The notes under the pieces: model-generated
What the model saw: only the letters and a program-made list of their open reading frames with translations
Databases searched by the model: none
What the model was told of the DNA's origin: nothing
Program-made: the position numbers and the translations under genes
Source of the DNA: Streptomyces aurantiacus
Lineage (GTDB): Bacteria > Actinomycetota > Actinomycetes > Streptomycetales > Streptomycetaceae
Length of the DNA stretch: 64,000 nt
NCBI RefSeq assembly: GCF_027107535.1
Contig: NZ_CP114283.1
Span: 4,526,001 to 4,590,000, forward strand
Direction: 5' to 3'
Shown: positions 18,796 through 28,228 of the stretch, one piece after another
Layout of the letters: each line of letters opens with the position of its first letter
Numbering within the stretch: the stretch's first letter is position 1

Positions 18796-18835
18796 GCACG
18801 GTCGCAACTACTGGCCTGCTGCCATGGCCCCCGTC

Positions 18836-19035
18836 CCGTGGGGCAAGTTTCCCCACTCTCGCTGAACATCAACTGGCCCGACGGCGACTGCAGTTCATGG
18901 CGAACATCGGTCAGGCTCGCGACACGATCGACGCGTACGGGCGGGCGGTCGAGGACCACCTGCGGTTCTGTGCGGTTGAAGGCACAGATCCCGTACTGGC
19001 CGGTGCGGACACGGTTGCCGCCTGCACTGGGCATG
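18836..19035 (+). pseudogene. Tyrosine recombinase, N-terminal (SAM-like) fragment
   Basis: LAEHQLARRRLQFMANIGQ followed by TIDAYGRAVEDHLRFCAVEG matches the core-binding N-terminal domain of streptomycete phage-type integrases. It has no start codon context and is cut near 19035 by the broken end of a DUF1963 gene on the opposite strand. The matching C-terminal domain appears 1 kb downstream. Confidence 0.65.
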
Positions 19036-19129
19036 CTCAGTCCGGTGGAGTACGAACTCCGCACGCCACCGGTAGCGTGAAACCAAGTGACTCGACTCCA
19101 CCTGACTCGGGGCACTCCCGAGCCTCCGC

Positions 19130-19986
19130 CAGACCCGGAGCGGTTCGGATCTTTCCGGGCAGGCGCGGTCGACGGGGTCGGTGGGGCTCCAGCGGGTCCA
19201 GCCGCCCGTCTTCCAGCCGGGGGCGGTGCAAAGGTTGTTCAGGTAGAGCTCGCCCGGATCGTCCGCGTACGCGTTGTACTGCGCGGGGTCGATCGTCTCC
19301 CAGCGGCTCATGTCGTCCAGCTGGTCCCGAAGCTCCTTGTCCAGCTCCAGGGGGTTGGGAAACTCGGTGACCTGCTCCGGTGAGAACAGGCACGGCTCCG
19401 GGAGGTACCAGCCGTCCTGGACGATCGGCGGCTCGGGCCGTGCGTCGAGGACGTCGGTGACAGTGGCGGAGGACCGCCAGACGAGGGCGGTCTTCGGGTG
19501 GGCCATCTCGTGGTCGAAGGGGCACCACAGGACTTGGAGCAGGTCCGCGTCGGGCGGGCAGGGGAAAGGAATGTCGCGGGCGTACAACTGGGCGACGGAC
19601 ACGAGAGGGATCGGGCCTTCGAACCATGGGCGGCCCGCCCTGATCAGATCCAGGGTCTCCTGCTCCGCGGGGGTCCGCTCGGGTGCCACGGGTGCCACGG
19701 GGCCGCGGTGAAGGCGCTCGGCCGCTGCGGCGAGGACGCGGCGCTGGAGCCGGATGTCGTCCGGGGAGTTGATCCTGAGCGCCGCATGCCTGTCGTGCGG
19801 TTCTTCGCAGTACGGCCACGGCTCGTCGACGGGCCACAGGAGCGGCCCGCCGACGGAGCTGTCGTGCACGGTCGGCGTCCTCGTCCGCGGGTGCAGCCGA
19901 GTCGCCGTCCGCGCCAGCGGGGCCAGTTGAGGGAAGAGCGCGGTGACGTCGAACGGCCGCGGCGGGGTGGCAAACGTGGCGTTCAT
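19130..19986 (-). pseudogene. DUF1963 family protein, C-terminus broken
   Basis: Starts MNATFATPPRPFDV at 19986 and reads well for about 285 residues: LLWPVDEPWPYC, LLQVLWCPFDHEMAHPKTAL, VTDVLDARPEPPIVQDGWYL, APGWKTGGWTRWSPTDPVD. This is the DUF1963 pattern, function unknown. After residue 285 the frame becomes nonsense and abuts the integrase N-terminal fragment, so the 3' end is lost. It lies between two halves of an integrase-like gene in the opposite orientation. Confidence 0.65.
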
Positions 19987-20095
19987 AGCGGTGATGCTGC
20001 CAGCAGCCGCTGACAATGCGGGTACTGATCCCCGTCAGCTGACACCAGACAGGTTCCCTGAGTCAGCAGGCGGACCAGAAGAAGATCCCAGCACT

Positions 20096-20683
20096 ATGGA
20101 GTTCGGTCAGGTAGATGGTCTCGGTCTTCAGACGTTCTGGAAGATGCTCTACGAGTCGGCGGCCCGCGCCGATGAGGTGCTGTGCCTGAACGTGGAGGAC
20201 CTATATCCGCAGGACAAGCGCGGCAGGATCACCGCCAGGGCGGGGCGATCGAGTGGATTCACTGGCAGTCCGGCACCGGCCCAGCTCCTGCCCCGACTGA
20301 TCGCCCGTCGCACCCGCGGCCCGCTGTTCCTCACCGACCGCAAGGCCCCGGCCGGAACACCCGCGCTGGACGTGTGCTCCGAGACCGGCCGGACCCGGCT
20401 CTCCTATCGCCGGGCCGAGGAAATCTTCGAGGAGAACACCCGACTACTGGCCAACCCTCTCGCCTCGCCCGAGGACATCGAGGACCTGAACGGCTGGACG
20501 CTCCATCGGCTACGCCACAGTGCCCTGACACACGACGCTGAGGGCGGCACCTCCACCCCGACGCTGCTGGCCCGCTCCCGCCACGCATCCGTCCGCTCCC
20601 TGGAACGCTCCGCCCGCCCCGGCGTCGACGCAGTCGCCCGACACGTCGCCGAACGCGACCCCGCCGCCCGCCGGAAGCGCTGA
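20096..20683 (+). pseudogene. Tyrosine recombinase, C-terminal catalytic fragment
   Basis: The frame carries FWKMLYESAARADEVLCLNV with the first catalytic Arg region, then WTLHRLRHSALTHDAEGG with the HxxR box, and ends RHVAERDPAARRKR. Between 20215 and 20290 the expected sequence is read in another frame (GAIEWIHWQSGTG), so two compensating indels are present. The family's usual SLERYARPG reads SLERSARPG here, so a tyrosine at the likely nucleophile position is Ser. Inactive relic. Confidence 0.7.
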
Positions 20684-20890
20684 CGCCTCCAAGATCAACT
20701 ACCCCCTTGGGCGGCAACGGCAGGAACACCTGACGAGCCGTTCGGGCGCTGTCGCGAGGCGGGGAAAGAGCCGAACGTAGGCAACCATCCCGACGGTCCT
20801 CACCAAGGTCTGGGGTACCACGACCGCCGCGGCCGCAGCCATGCCGTCCGGCATAGGCCGACGCCTCGCCGAACCGCCGGCGTATCGCGC

Positions 20891-21454
20891 TTAGCGGGGC
20901 CTGAGTCCGTCGACGACGATGTCCAGCATTCGGTTCAGCTGGGGGCGCTGCTCGGGTGCGCCGGCCACGGAGAGCAAACCGGCGAGGATGCCGCCTACCT
21001 CGACCGGGTCGATGTCGCTGCGCAGTTCTCCTGCTGTGGCGCCGGCCTCGAGCACCATCGCCAGGACCTGCTGGACCTCGTCGCAGACCGGTCCGGTGCC
21101 GAAGCGGCCGGAAGCGCTCATGGCGACCAGGGCCTCGCAGATGCCGCGTCGTTCACCGGCCCAGTCGGCGAATCGGAGCATCCACGCGCGGAGGGCCTGC
21201 GCGGGCGGCGCGGTGGCCAGCAGGGTGCGCGCATCTTCGCGCAAGGGCCGGATCTGGTCCCGGTAGACCTCTTCGACCAGATCCTCTCTGGTGGGGAAGT
21301 GCCGGTACAGGGTGGCGTTCCCCACTCCCGCGCGTTTGGCGATCGCGTCCAGCGAGATCGCGCGTCCGGACGCGAAGGCTTCGGCGGCTGTAGCGATCAG
21401 CTGCTCGCGGTTGCGCTGCGCGTCGGCGCGCAGGGTGCTGCGTGGAGGTGTCAT
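20891..21454 (-). CDS. TetR/AcrR family regulator of the divergent reductase operon
   Basis: A 187-residue regulator. Residues 12-60 form the helix-turn-helix (EQLIATAAEAFASGRAISLD, AIAKRAGVGNATLYRHFPTR), and the C-terminal domain has the acid-rich helices typical of this subfamily. It diverges from an SDR gene. Two perfect 6-bp-arm dyads lie in the shared 136-bp promoter, one 43 nt before its own start, indicating control of both directions. Confidence 0.9.
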   Translation of the reverse strand: MTPPRSTLRADAQRNREQLIATAAEAFASGRAISLDAIAKRAGVGNATLYRHFPTREDLVEEVYRDQIRPLREDARTLLATAPPAQALRAWMLRFADWAGERRGICEALVAMSASGRFGTGPVCDEVQQVLAMVLEAGATAGELRSDIDPVEVGGILAGLLSVAGAPEQRPQLNRMLDIVVDGLRPR

Positions 21455-21496
21455 GACCTTCGCGATCGTGAGTGTCGGATGAGCTCGGGAGTGATT

Positions 21497-21546
21497 CGGG
21501 GATGTCCCCGGTTAAGTGTACGGTGAGGCAAACGGGGAGGTCCCCG
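21497..21546. promoter_or_regulatory. Two TetR operators flanking a divergent promoter
   Basis: CGGGGA-TG-TCCCCG at 21497-21510 and CGGGGA-GG-TCCCCG at 21533-21546 are the same 14-bp dyad twice, 36 bp apart. The A/T-richer sequence between them is likely the promoter, so a bound repressor could block both genes. Confidence 0.8.
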
Positions 21547-21590
21547 ATTATGGGTGGTCTCACCCATCCCTTCAGCGACGAAAGGTTGCC

Positions 21591-22316
21591 ATGCCTACAG
21601 CTCTCATCACCGGGGGGACGACCGGGATCGGCAGAGCGACGGCCGAGCTGCTGCACGCCCGCGGCTACCAGGTCGCGGTCACCGGACAGAATCCCGAGTC
21701 CCTCGCGCGGGCGCGGTCCGAACTCCCCGGCGACGTGCTCGTCGTCCGATCCGACGGGCGCGTGCTCTCCGACACCGACGCCCTGATGTCGGCGGTGTCC
21801 GCGCGGTTCGGATCGCTGGACCTGCTCTTCCTCAACGCCGGGATCTTCCGTCCGGCACCGGTTGCCGAGGTGACGGAGGAATCGTTCGACGAGCACGCCG
21901 ACCTCAACTTCAAGGGCCAGTACTTCACCCTCCAAAAGGCCCTTCCCCTCATGAACGACGGCGGCTCGATCGTGCTGACCGTCGGCATCGGATCCCGTCG
22001 CGGCACCCCTGGCGCCACGGTGGGGGCGGCGACACGCGGCGCGCTGCTGGCCATGCTGCCCTCGCTCGCGCTGGAACTGGCCCCGCGCAGGATTCGCGTC
22101 AACGCCGTGAGCCCCGGGGCCACCGACACCCCGCTGCTCAACAAGCTGGGGGTGTCCGAGAGCGGCCGGGACGCCATGCGCTCGAAGATCCCCTTCGAGC
22201 GCTTCGGATCCAGCCAGGAGGTCGCGGAAGCAGTCGCCTTCCTCGCCTCGGACGCCGCCGGCTACATCACCGGCCAGGACATCACCGTGGCCGGCGGCTA
22301 CGGGCTCGGTGCCTGA
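21591..22316 (+). CDS. Short-chain dehydrogenase homologue lacking the catalytic triad
   Basis: 241 residues with the SDR nucleotide motif TGGTTGIGRATAEL, the NAG segment LFLNAGIFRPAP, and a normal C-terminus (ASDAAGYITGQDITVAGGYG). The active-site strand reads TVGIGSRRGTPGATVGAATRG. The usual Ser and the YxxxK pair are replaced (Tyr by Gly, Lys by Arg), so oxidoreductase chemistry looks impossible. It may bind NADP(H) as a sensor or be decaying. AAAGG precedes ATG 21591. It is the first gene after the twin TetR operators and 69 nt before an aldo/keto reductase. Confidence 0.85.
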   Translation: MPTALITGGTTGIGRATAELLHARGYQVAVTGQNPESLARARSELPGDVLVVRSDGRVLSDTDALMSAVSARFGSLDLLFLNAGIFRPAPVAEVTEESFDEHADLNFKGQYFTLQKALPLMNDGGSIVLTVGIGSRRGTPGATVGAATRGALLAMLPSLALELAPRRIRVNAVSPGATDTPLLNKLGVSESGRDAMRSKIPFERFGSSQEVAEAVAFLASDAAGYITGQDITVAGGYGLGA

Positions 22317-22385
22317 AACCCGGGCGAGTCGACCACCAATCCGCACCTCTCGAACGCCACGAACCGCACCTCACAGGAGAACACG

Positions 22386-23456
22386 ATGGCACTCACTCTC
22401 GACACCTATCGGCTGCTGGGCCGTTCCGGACTCCGGGTCTCACCGCTGGCGCTGGGCACGGCGACCTTCGGCACCGAGTGGGGCTGGGGCGCCGAGCGCG
22501 ACGAGGCGCGCAAGCTCTTCGACCGCTACACCGAGCTCGGCGGCAACTTCTTCGACACCGCCAGCACCTACACCAACGGCAGCTCCGAGCGACTGCTCGG
22601 CGAATTCGCCTGCACCAACCGCGACAAGATCGTGCTGGCGACGAAGTACTCGACGCTGCGTCAGCCCGGTGACCCGAATTCCGGGGGTACCCACCGCAAG
22701 AGCATGCTGGCGTCGGTGGAAGCCAGTCTGCGGCAGCTGAACACCGACTACATCGATCTGCTCTACGTGAACGTATGGGACTTCAGGACGCCGGTGGAGG
22801 AGATCCTGCGGGGCCTGGACGACCTGGTGAGGCAGGGCAAAGTGCTGTACGTGGCGATCTCCAGCGCCCCGGCCTGGCAGGTGTCGCGCATGCAGGCGAT
22901 CGCCGACCTGCGCGGCTGGTCGCCACTGGTCGCACTGGAGACCGAGTACAGCCTCATCGGGCGCACCGCGGAGCGTGACCTGATCCCGATGGCACGCGAG
23001 ATGGGACTCGGCGTGGTCCCCTTCTCCCCGTTGGGCGGCGGGGTGCTCACCGGCAAGTACAGCCGGGAGGACCAGAACCCGGCGGGCTCCGTTGTCGGCG
23101 AAACCGCCGGCAACCGCAAGAGCCTCAACGTCGCCCTGGGATGGGTCACCGACCGCAACCTTGCCATTGCCGATGCGGTGAAGGAGGTGGCCTCGGAGCT
23201 GGGCCGCACACCCGCCCAGGTCGCACTGGCCTGGACCCTGAACGCCCCGGGTGTGACGGCACCCGTCATCGGCGCCCGCACCATCGCGCAACTGGAGGAC
23301 AACCTGGGTGCCCTGCAGGTCGACCTCACTCCTTCCCAGCTGGCCCGCCTCGACGAGGTCAGCGCCATCGACCTCGGCAATCCGCACGACCTGCTCGCCA
23401 GCGATCACATCCGCACGGTCACCACAGGCGACATGAAGATCGAAGCCCTCGGCTGA
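22386..23456 (+). CDS. Aldo/keto reductase family protein with substituted catalytic His
   Basis: A TIM-barrel protein of 356 residues. Asp and Tyr of the tetrad are in NFFDTASTYTNG and Lys in VLATKYS. The usual His, in a pattern like LYxxHxWD, is Asn here (DLLYVNVWD). The C-terminal NADPH site (VPFSPLGGGVLTGKY, APVIGARTIAQLEDN) is intact. AGGAG lies 7 nt before ATG 22386. It is probably co-transcribed with the preceding SDR and the SDR downstream. Activity may be reduced or altered. Confidence 0.88.
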   Translation: MALTLDTYRLLGRSGLRVSPLALGTATFGTEWGWGAERDEARKLFDRYTELGGNFFDTASTYTNGSSERLLGEFACTNRDKIVLATKYSTLRQPGDPNSGGTHRKSMLASVEASLRQLNTDYIDLLYVNVWDFRTPVEEILRGLDDLVRQGKVLYVAISSAPAWQVSRMQAIADLRGWSPLVALETEYSLIGRTAERDLIPMAREMGLGVVPFSPLGGGVLTGKYSREDQNPAGSVVGETAGNRKSLNVALGWVTDRNLAIADAVKEVASELGRTPAQVALAWTLNAPGVTAPVIGARTIAQLEDNLGALQVDLTPSQLARLDEVSAIDLGNPHDLLASDHIRTVTTGDMKIEALG

Positions 23457-23524
23457 TTCGCTTCATGAACAGCGACATCCAGATATATCGACATGACTTG
23501 GCGATGGAACGGAGCAATCTCGGT

Positions 23525-24271
23525 ATGGGTGAGTACAGCGACAAGAATGTGGTGATCACGGGTGGCAGCAGCGGCATGGGGCTCGCGCTGGCGGAGCTGC
23601 TGGTGCAAGGCGGAGCCCGCGTGGTGATCACCGGCCGTTCTCAGGCCAAGCTCGACGCGGCACGCGAGCGGCTCGGCGAGAACGCCGTGGCCGTCCGGGC
23701 GGACGTGGCCTCACTGTCCGACCTGGATGTGCTCGCCGGCCGTGTGAAGAGCGAGCTCGGCTCGATCGAGGCTTTGTTCGTCAACGCCGGCATCTCACCC
23801 CTCACGCCCCTCGAGTCGACGACCGAGGACGTGTACGACGAGCTGTTCGCGATCAACGTCAAGGGCGCCTTCTTCACTGTGCAGAAGCTCGCTCCGCTGC
23901 TGAGCGCGAACGCCGGCATCGTCCTCACCACCTCGATCGCGAACGTCATCGGCATGGTGGACACCAGCGTCTATGCGGCCGGCAAGGCGGCGCTGCGCTC
24001 GATGGCCCGCTCCTTCTCCCGCGAGCTGCTTCCGCGGGGAATCCGTGTCAATGCGATCAGCCCGGGTCCCATCGACTCGGGGATTCTGGAAACGATGAAC
24101 TTGTCCAAGGAGGCCGCTGACCAGTTCAGGGCGGAGCGGACCGCGAGCAACCCCATGAAGCGCTACGGCACCGTCGAAGAGTTCGCCAAGGCGGCCGCAT
24201 TCCTCGCCTTCGATGCCACGTACACCACCGGCATCGAGCTGGCCGTGGATGGCGGCGAAACCCAGCTCTGA
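23525..24271 (+). CDS. Short-chain dehydrogenase/reductase, catalytically intact
   Basis: A 248-residue SDR. Cofactor motif TGGSSGMGLALAELL, NAG motif FVNAGISPLTP, and active site VYAAGKAALRSM with the Tyr-Lys pair preceded by SIANVIG. The end SPGPIDSGILETMN and GIELAVDGGETQL are standard. It is the last gene of the TetR-associated run and starts shortly after the aldo/keto reductase stop. ATG 23525 was chosen with GGAG upstream; in-frame ATGs at 23465 and 23504 are alternatives. The substrate is unknown. Confidence 0.88.
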   Translation: MGEYSDKNVVITGGSSGMGLALAELLVQGGARVVITGRSQAKLDAARERLGENAVAVRADVASLSDLDVLAGRVKSELGSIEALFVNAGISPLTPLESTTEDVYDELFAINVKGAFFTVQKLAPLLSANAGIVLTTSIANVIGMVDTSVYAAGKAALRSMARSFSRELLPRGIRVNAISPGPIDSGILETMNLSKEAADQFRAERTASNPMKRYGTVEEFAKAAAFLAFDATYTTGIELAVDGGETQL

Positions 24272-24309
24272 GCTCGTCTGCCGTCCCGCCACGGGCGTAA
24301 GGCCCGCTA

Positions 24310-24480
24310 CCACGGCGCTTTCAGGGGGCGCTGCAATACGTGGTCGTGTCGAGCAGGCCGCGAGCAGTTTTGCAGGCGCTCGGCTGGGGTTTCCCAGCCG
24401 AGCGTTTTGCGTGGGCGGCCATCGAGTTCGGCGGCGACGGCGTCAAGATGCTCGCACCAGGAGGTTGTCGCGGCCCATGA
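24310..24480 (-). pseudogene. IS30-family transposase, C-terminal fragment
   Basis: Reverse-strand HLDAVAAELDGRPRKTLGWE and TPAERL are the near-invariant C-terminus of IS30 transposases. Nothing of the catalytic core remains upstream, where the sequence switches to unrelated DNA near 24490. Confidence 0.7.
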
Positions 24481-24609
24481 AGACACGCCGACTGAACCTT
24501 CCCCCGTGAAGTGGACACCTGTTTGTGCCGTTATGCGGCGAGGGTGCTGGTGACCAGATGCTGTTCGTAGGCGATCGGAGCCCCAGCTCCTCACCCCAGG
24601 GCCGCCGGT

Positions 24610-25667
24610 CTACCCTCGGGGGCGCGCGGCCTGGGCACGGCGTCCCGGGCGGTCAGGTCCAGGTCGAGGCGTCTGTTCATGTCCAGCTCGAACCGGCCGT
24701 AGGGATTCACATGGGTCCAGAACAGCGGGGGAGAGCGCTCGCCGGTCCGCGTCAGTGAGGGTGTCGGCCCACTTCGGATCGGCGAGGACCTGCTGCATCA
24801 GCAGCGTGTTGACGTGGACCAGAGCGGACTGGAGCAGGTGCAGCGCGAGCATGCTGACCTCCTGGAACTCCTTGTCCGCGCCGGCCAGGTCGCCGTCCTT
24901 GCCGTAGAAGAGGTCCTTGTTCGCGGAGTTCCAGTTCTCCACGACCTGGAGCCCTTCGTGGATCTCCTGGCGCACTTCGACGTCGGCGAGGTAGTCGCAG
25001 ACGAACGCGGTCCGCACGGCCCGCCCGAGTTCTTCGATGGCCTGGTAGGTGGGGTGCTTGGGGCCGCCGCGGGTGAAGCGGCGCAGGTCCTGCTCGGCTT
25101 CGGCGGTGCCCAGGTGCAGCGCGGTGGTGTACTTCACGATCTGGTCGTACTGCTGGGCGATCAGTTCCCAGTTGATCGTCTTGGTGGACAGCACCGGTGC
25201 GAGGTTCGGCCACTTCTCGTCCTGCCCGGCGGCCGGCCGGTACAGCTCCGCGGAGCCGATGTTCTTCAGCCTCGGCATCAGCTTGAAGTCGATCGTGTGA
25301 GCGAAGGCGAAGCCGACGATGGAGGCGCCGTGGGTGTCGGTGTACTGCCGGTCGACGTCCATGTCGGTGCAGTGCCGCAGCACGCCCTCGATCATCGAGG
25401 CGACTTCGGAGGCCGAACAGCTCTTGAGCTGGAGTGGATGCAGACCGACTTCCGCTCGACGTGCCAGTAGATCATCACCCCGGGGCCGCGGTAGCGTTGG
25501 TGCCACTCGGTCATCAGGTTCGAGGACCAGACGCCGAACTTGCGGCTGTCGGAGGCGCACGCAGTACCGGTGCCCCACCACATCTCGTCCCGGGCAGCGA
25601 AGGTGGCGTTCACCAGCTTGCGCAGGGCCGCGCGTATGTTGGTCCGGTTGACGAACAGGTGCCGCAC
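24610..25667 (-). pseudogene. Tn3-family transposase, C-terminal half with frameshifts
   Basis: A long Tn3 TnpA C-terminal domain: [40 protein letters not shown], then in another frame [20 protein letters not shown] and [20 protein letters not shown]. It continues through [20 protein letters not shown] and ends in LTDADRRAL. Frame changes occur near 25430 and 24727, the latter from one extra C. The N-terminal half is absent and the break joins a P450-reductase relic on the other strand. Not functional. Confidence 0.8.
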
Positions 25668-25684
25668 CCGCCGCAGCGTCGCCT

Positions 25685-26455
25685 TCTGCGAGCAGGTGAC
25701 CGCCGCCGGACGCAGCGTCCTGGACCTGCTGGAGCGCTACCGGGCCTGCGAGCTGCCCTTCGAGGTCTTCCTGGAACTGCTGGGGGTGCTGCGCCCGCGC
25801 AACTACTCGATCTCCTCCTCCGCCGAGGCGGCACCCGGTGAGGTCGACCTGATGGTGTCGCTGCTCGCTGCGCCCCACCGGGGCGGCGAGGGCACCTTCC
25901 GCGGCATCGGCTCGCACTACCTGCAGACCGTGACAGCCGGCGACACCGTCCAGGCCCGGGTGCTGCCCTGCAGCGAGGCCTTCCGCCTGCCCGAGGACGA
26001 CTCCGTGCCGGTGACCCTGATCAGCGCGGGCACCGGACTGGCACCCTTCCGCGGGGCCGTCCTGGACCGTCACCACGTCAAGTCGACCGGCACGCTGCTG
26101 TGCTACTTCGGCTGCGATCACCCCGACGTCGATTACCTCCACCGCGAGGAGTTCGAGGCGGCCGAGGCCGGCGGAGCCGTCAGTATGCGACCCACCTTCG
26201 CCTGCGCCCCCGAAGACGGTGCCCGCTTTGTCCAGGACCGCATCGCCAAGGAGAGCGACGAGGTCTGGGCGGCGCTGGAAGCCGGCGGACTGTGTCTACG
26301 TCTGCGGTGACGGCCGCCGCATGGCCCCCGCCGTGCGTGAGGCGTTCATGGTGATCTACCGGGACCGCACCGGAGCCGGCGCTGAAGAGGCCACCGCCTG
26401 CCTGGCCGCCCTGGCCGAGTCCGGTCACTACGTGGAGGACGTCTGGGCCGGCTGA
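25685..26455 (+). pseudogene. P450-reductase (FAD/NADPH) domain, 5'-truncated and frameshifted
   Basis: The sequence encodes the C-terminal diflavin-reductase domain found in CYP102-type self-sufficient P450s: FAD motif [15 protein letters not shown] motif [27 protein letters not shown], and, after a frameshift near 26285, [18 protein letters not shown] to the terminal DVWAG. The haem and FMN domains are gone, replaced by the Tn3 relic. It reads like a fused P450 gene cut by transposition. Confidence 0.8.
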
Positions 26456-26553
26456 CCGCCCCGCGGCCCGGGGCAGCGTCCACCGCACCGGATCCCCGAT
26501 CAATCCGCCACGGACGTCCAACGTGTTCGTGGCGCGGTTCCCTGAGAGGCCAT

Positions 26554-26850
26554 CTCACTTGGCGAGTCCGCGGTAGCAGATCAGGGTGCAGGCGAGGCTG
26601 GTGAAGGCCAGGAAGTGATCGGCCTTGCGTTCGTAGTGGCCGTGCAGACATCGGCATCCGGCGAGCCGGACCATGGTGCGTTCGACGGTCCAGCGGTGAC
26701 ATCCGAGTCGTTGGGTGACATCCCAGTCGTTGCGAGGTCTTCGCTGCGGGCGGCTTCGTCCTGGATCGTCCAGCTGGTGCGGAGCGCCGTCGACCAGTAC
26801 CGCCCACGGCCTGCGGTGCCCGGATCGCGGTACGCGGCTGGTCGAAAGCC
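26554..26850 (-). pseudogene. IS5-family transposase, C-terminal relic
   Basis: Reverse-strand VERTMVRLAGCRCLHGHYER followed by KADHFLAFTSLACTLICYRG matches the final helices of IS5-type transposases. The upstream part is frameshifted and not recognisable as a full domain. Confidence 0.65.
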
Positions 26851-27109
26851 CGGGCGATGACGCCGGCGGAGGCGTCGGCGACCGATCCCTCCAGCCAGCT
26901 GCCTCTCGCTTTCGGCCGGGGCTGCAGCATCAGGTCCCCGCCTCGGCGCCACGCTGGGCGATCACATCGCGCCGACACCCGGGTTGTCTGCCGGACGTCG
27001 GCGTCGGCCTGGCCCACCGCGTTGGCTTGATCAGCAGCTCGGGCACGGAGCCCAAGCGGCGGGCCGGTGAGCCGGCGCAGCCGACGTGCCGGCATGCGGT
27101 TTTGGTCGG

Positions 27110-28228
27110 TCAGTCCGTGCTGAGGGGAATCCGCAGCCGCACCTGGTAGCCGCCCTCCGTGGTCGGGCCCGCCTCCAGGGTGCCGTGGAGGATGTCGGCC
27201 CGTTCCCGCAGGCCGACCAGACCGTGATGTGATCCTGGCAGGGACAAGGAGGGACGTGTGGGCGGGGTGTTGGCGACGGTCACTCCGAGGTGGTCGCCGT
27301 CCTGCCACAGCTCGACGCGGGCGGTTGCGCCGGGGGCGTGCTTGCGGACGTTGGTCAGCGCCTCCTGGACCGTACGGTAGAGGGCCCGTTGGGCCGGTGT
27401 GCCCACGGTGGGCGGGAGTTCACCTTCCAGCTGTGCGTGAGTGCCGCTGGATTCCACGAGTTTGTGCAGGTCGGCCAGGGTGGGCTGAGGCGTCAGCTCC
27501 GTGGCGTGGCCGCCGGATGCGCGCAGCAGCGTGACCATGGTGCGCAGTTCGTCGAGTGTGGTGACGCTCAGCAAACGGATCGTGCGGGCGGCCTTTCTGG
27601 CGTTCGGGTCCTGGGCGGCTACCTGCATGGCTCCGGCCTGTACGGCGATCAGGCTGACCTGGTGGGAGACCACGTCGTGCATCTCGCGGGCCAGTTGGGC
27701 GCGTTCGCGGGCGAGTACGGCCTGGGCGTGCAGGGCCCGCTCGTGTTCCCTGGCCTCCTCGATCTCGGTCAGCCGCCGCGCCAAGTCTCGGTGCGCCTGA
27801 AGGAGTTGTCCGAAGAGGACCGGGGCGACCGCGGTGGCCAGGCTGTACACGAAGTCGATCAGCGTCATGGTCCGGCCGACCTCGGCGAAACTGGCCAGGG
27901 GCCACGGAACACTGCTCGCGACCGCGACCAGGGCGACGCACCCCGCGAGGAGAGTTCGGCTGCGGGAACGTTCGGCCAGGGTGAACAGCGCCACAAGCGG
28001 AGCGACGGCGACCGGCTGAGTCGTCGCGATCGGCAGGGTGAGCAGGAAAACGACGAGCGGGAACCTGCGCCGGAAGGCCAGCGCGGCACAGCCAAGCGCG
28101 GCCAGCGCGACACCGAGTCGCGTGTCGTCCCACAGGGTCAACCACAGGTCCACGGCTGCCACCGCCACCAGGACGAGGTCGACGACCGGCGCGGGCACCC
28201 GCTCCCACAGGGCACGTGCGCGATTCAT
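27110..28228 (-). CDS. Sensor histidine kinase, NarL/DesK (HisKA_3) type
   Basis: A 372-residue membrane kinase. Four to six hydrophobic segments fill residues 15-150, a coiled linker runs to 180, and the phosphoacceptor His is in AREMHDVVSHQVSLI near residue 184. The ATPase domain has EALTNVRKHAPG near 290 and GLVGLRERADILHG near 345. It overlaps the upstream response regulator by an ATGA, so the two are translationally coupled and form a two-component system. The signal and target genes are not evident; the neighbours are relics. Confidence 0.92.
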   Translation of the reverse strand: MNRARALWERVPAPVVDLVLVAVAAVDLWLTLWDDTRLGVALAALGCAALAFRRRFPLVVFLLTLPIATTQPVAVAPLVALFTLAERSRSRTLLAGCVALVAVASSVPWPLASFAEVGRTMTLIDFVYSLATAVAPVLFGQLLQAHRDLARRLTEIEEAREHERALHAQAVLARERAQLAREMHDVVSHQVSLIAVQAGAMQVAAQDPNARKAARTIRLLSVTTLDELRTMVTLLRASGGHATELTPQPTLADLHKLVESSGTHAQLEGELPPTVGTPAQRALYRTVQEALTNVRKHAPGATARVELWQDGDHLGVTVANTPPTRPSLSLPGSHHGLVGLRERADILHGTLEAGPTTEGGYQVRLRIPLSTD

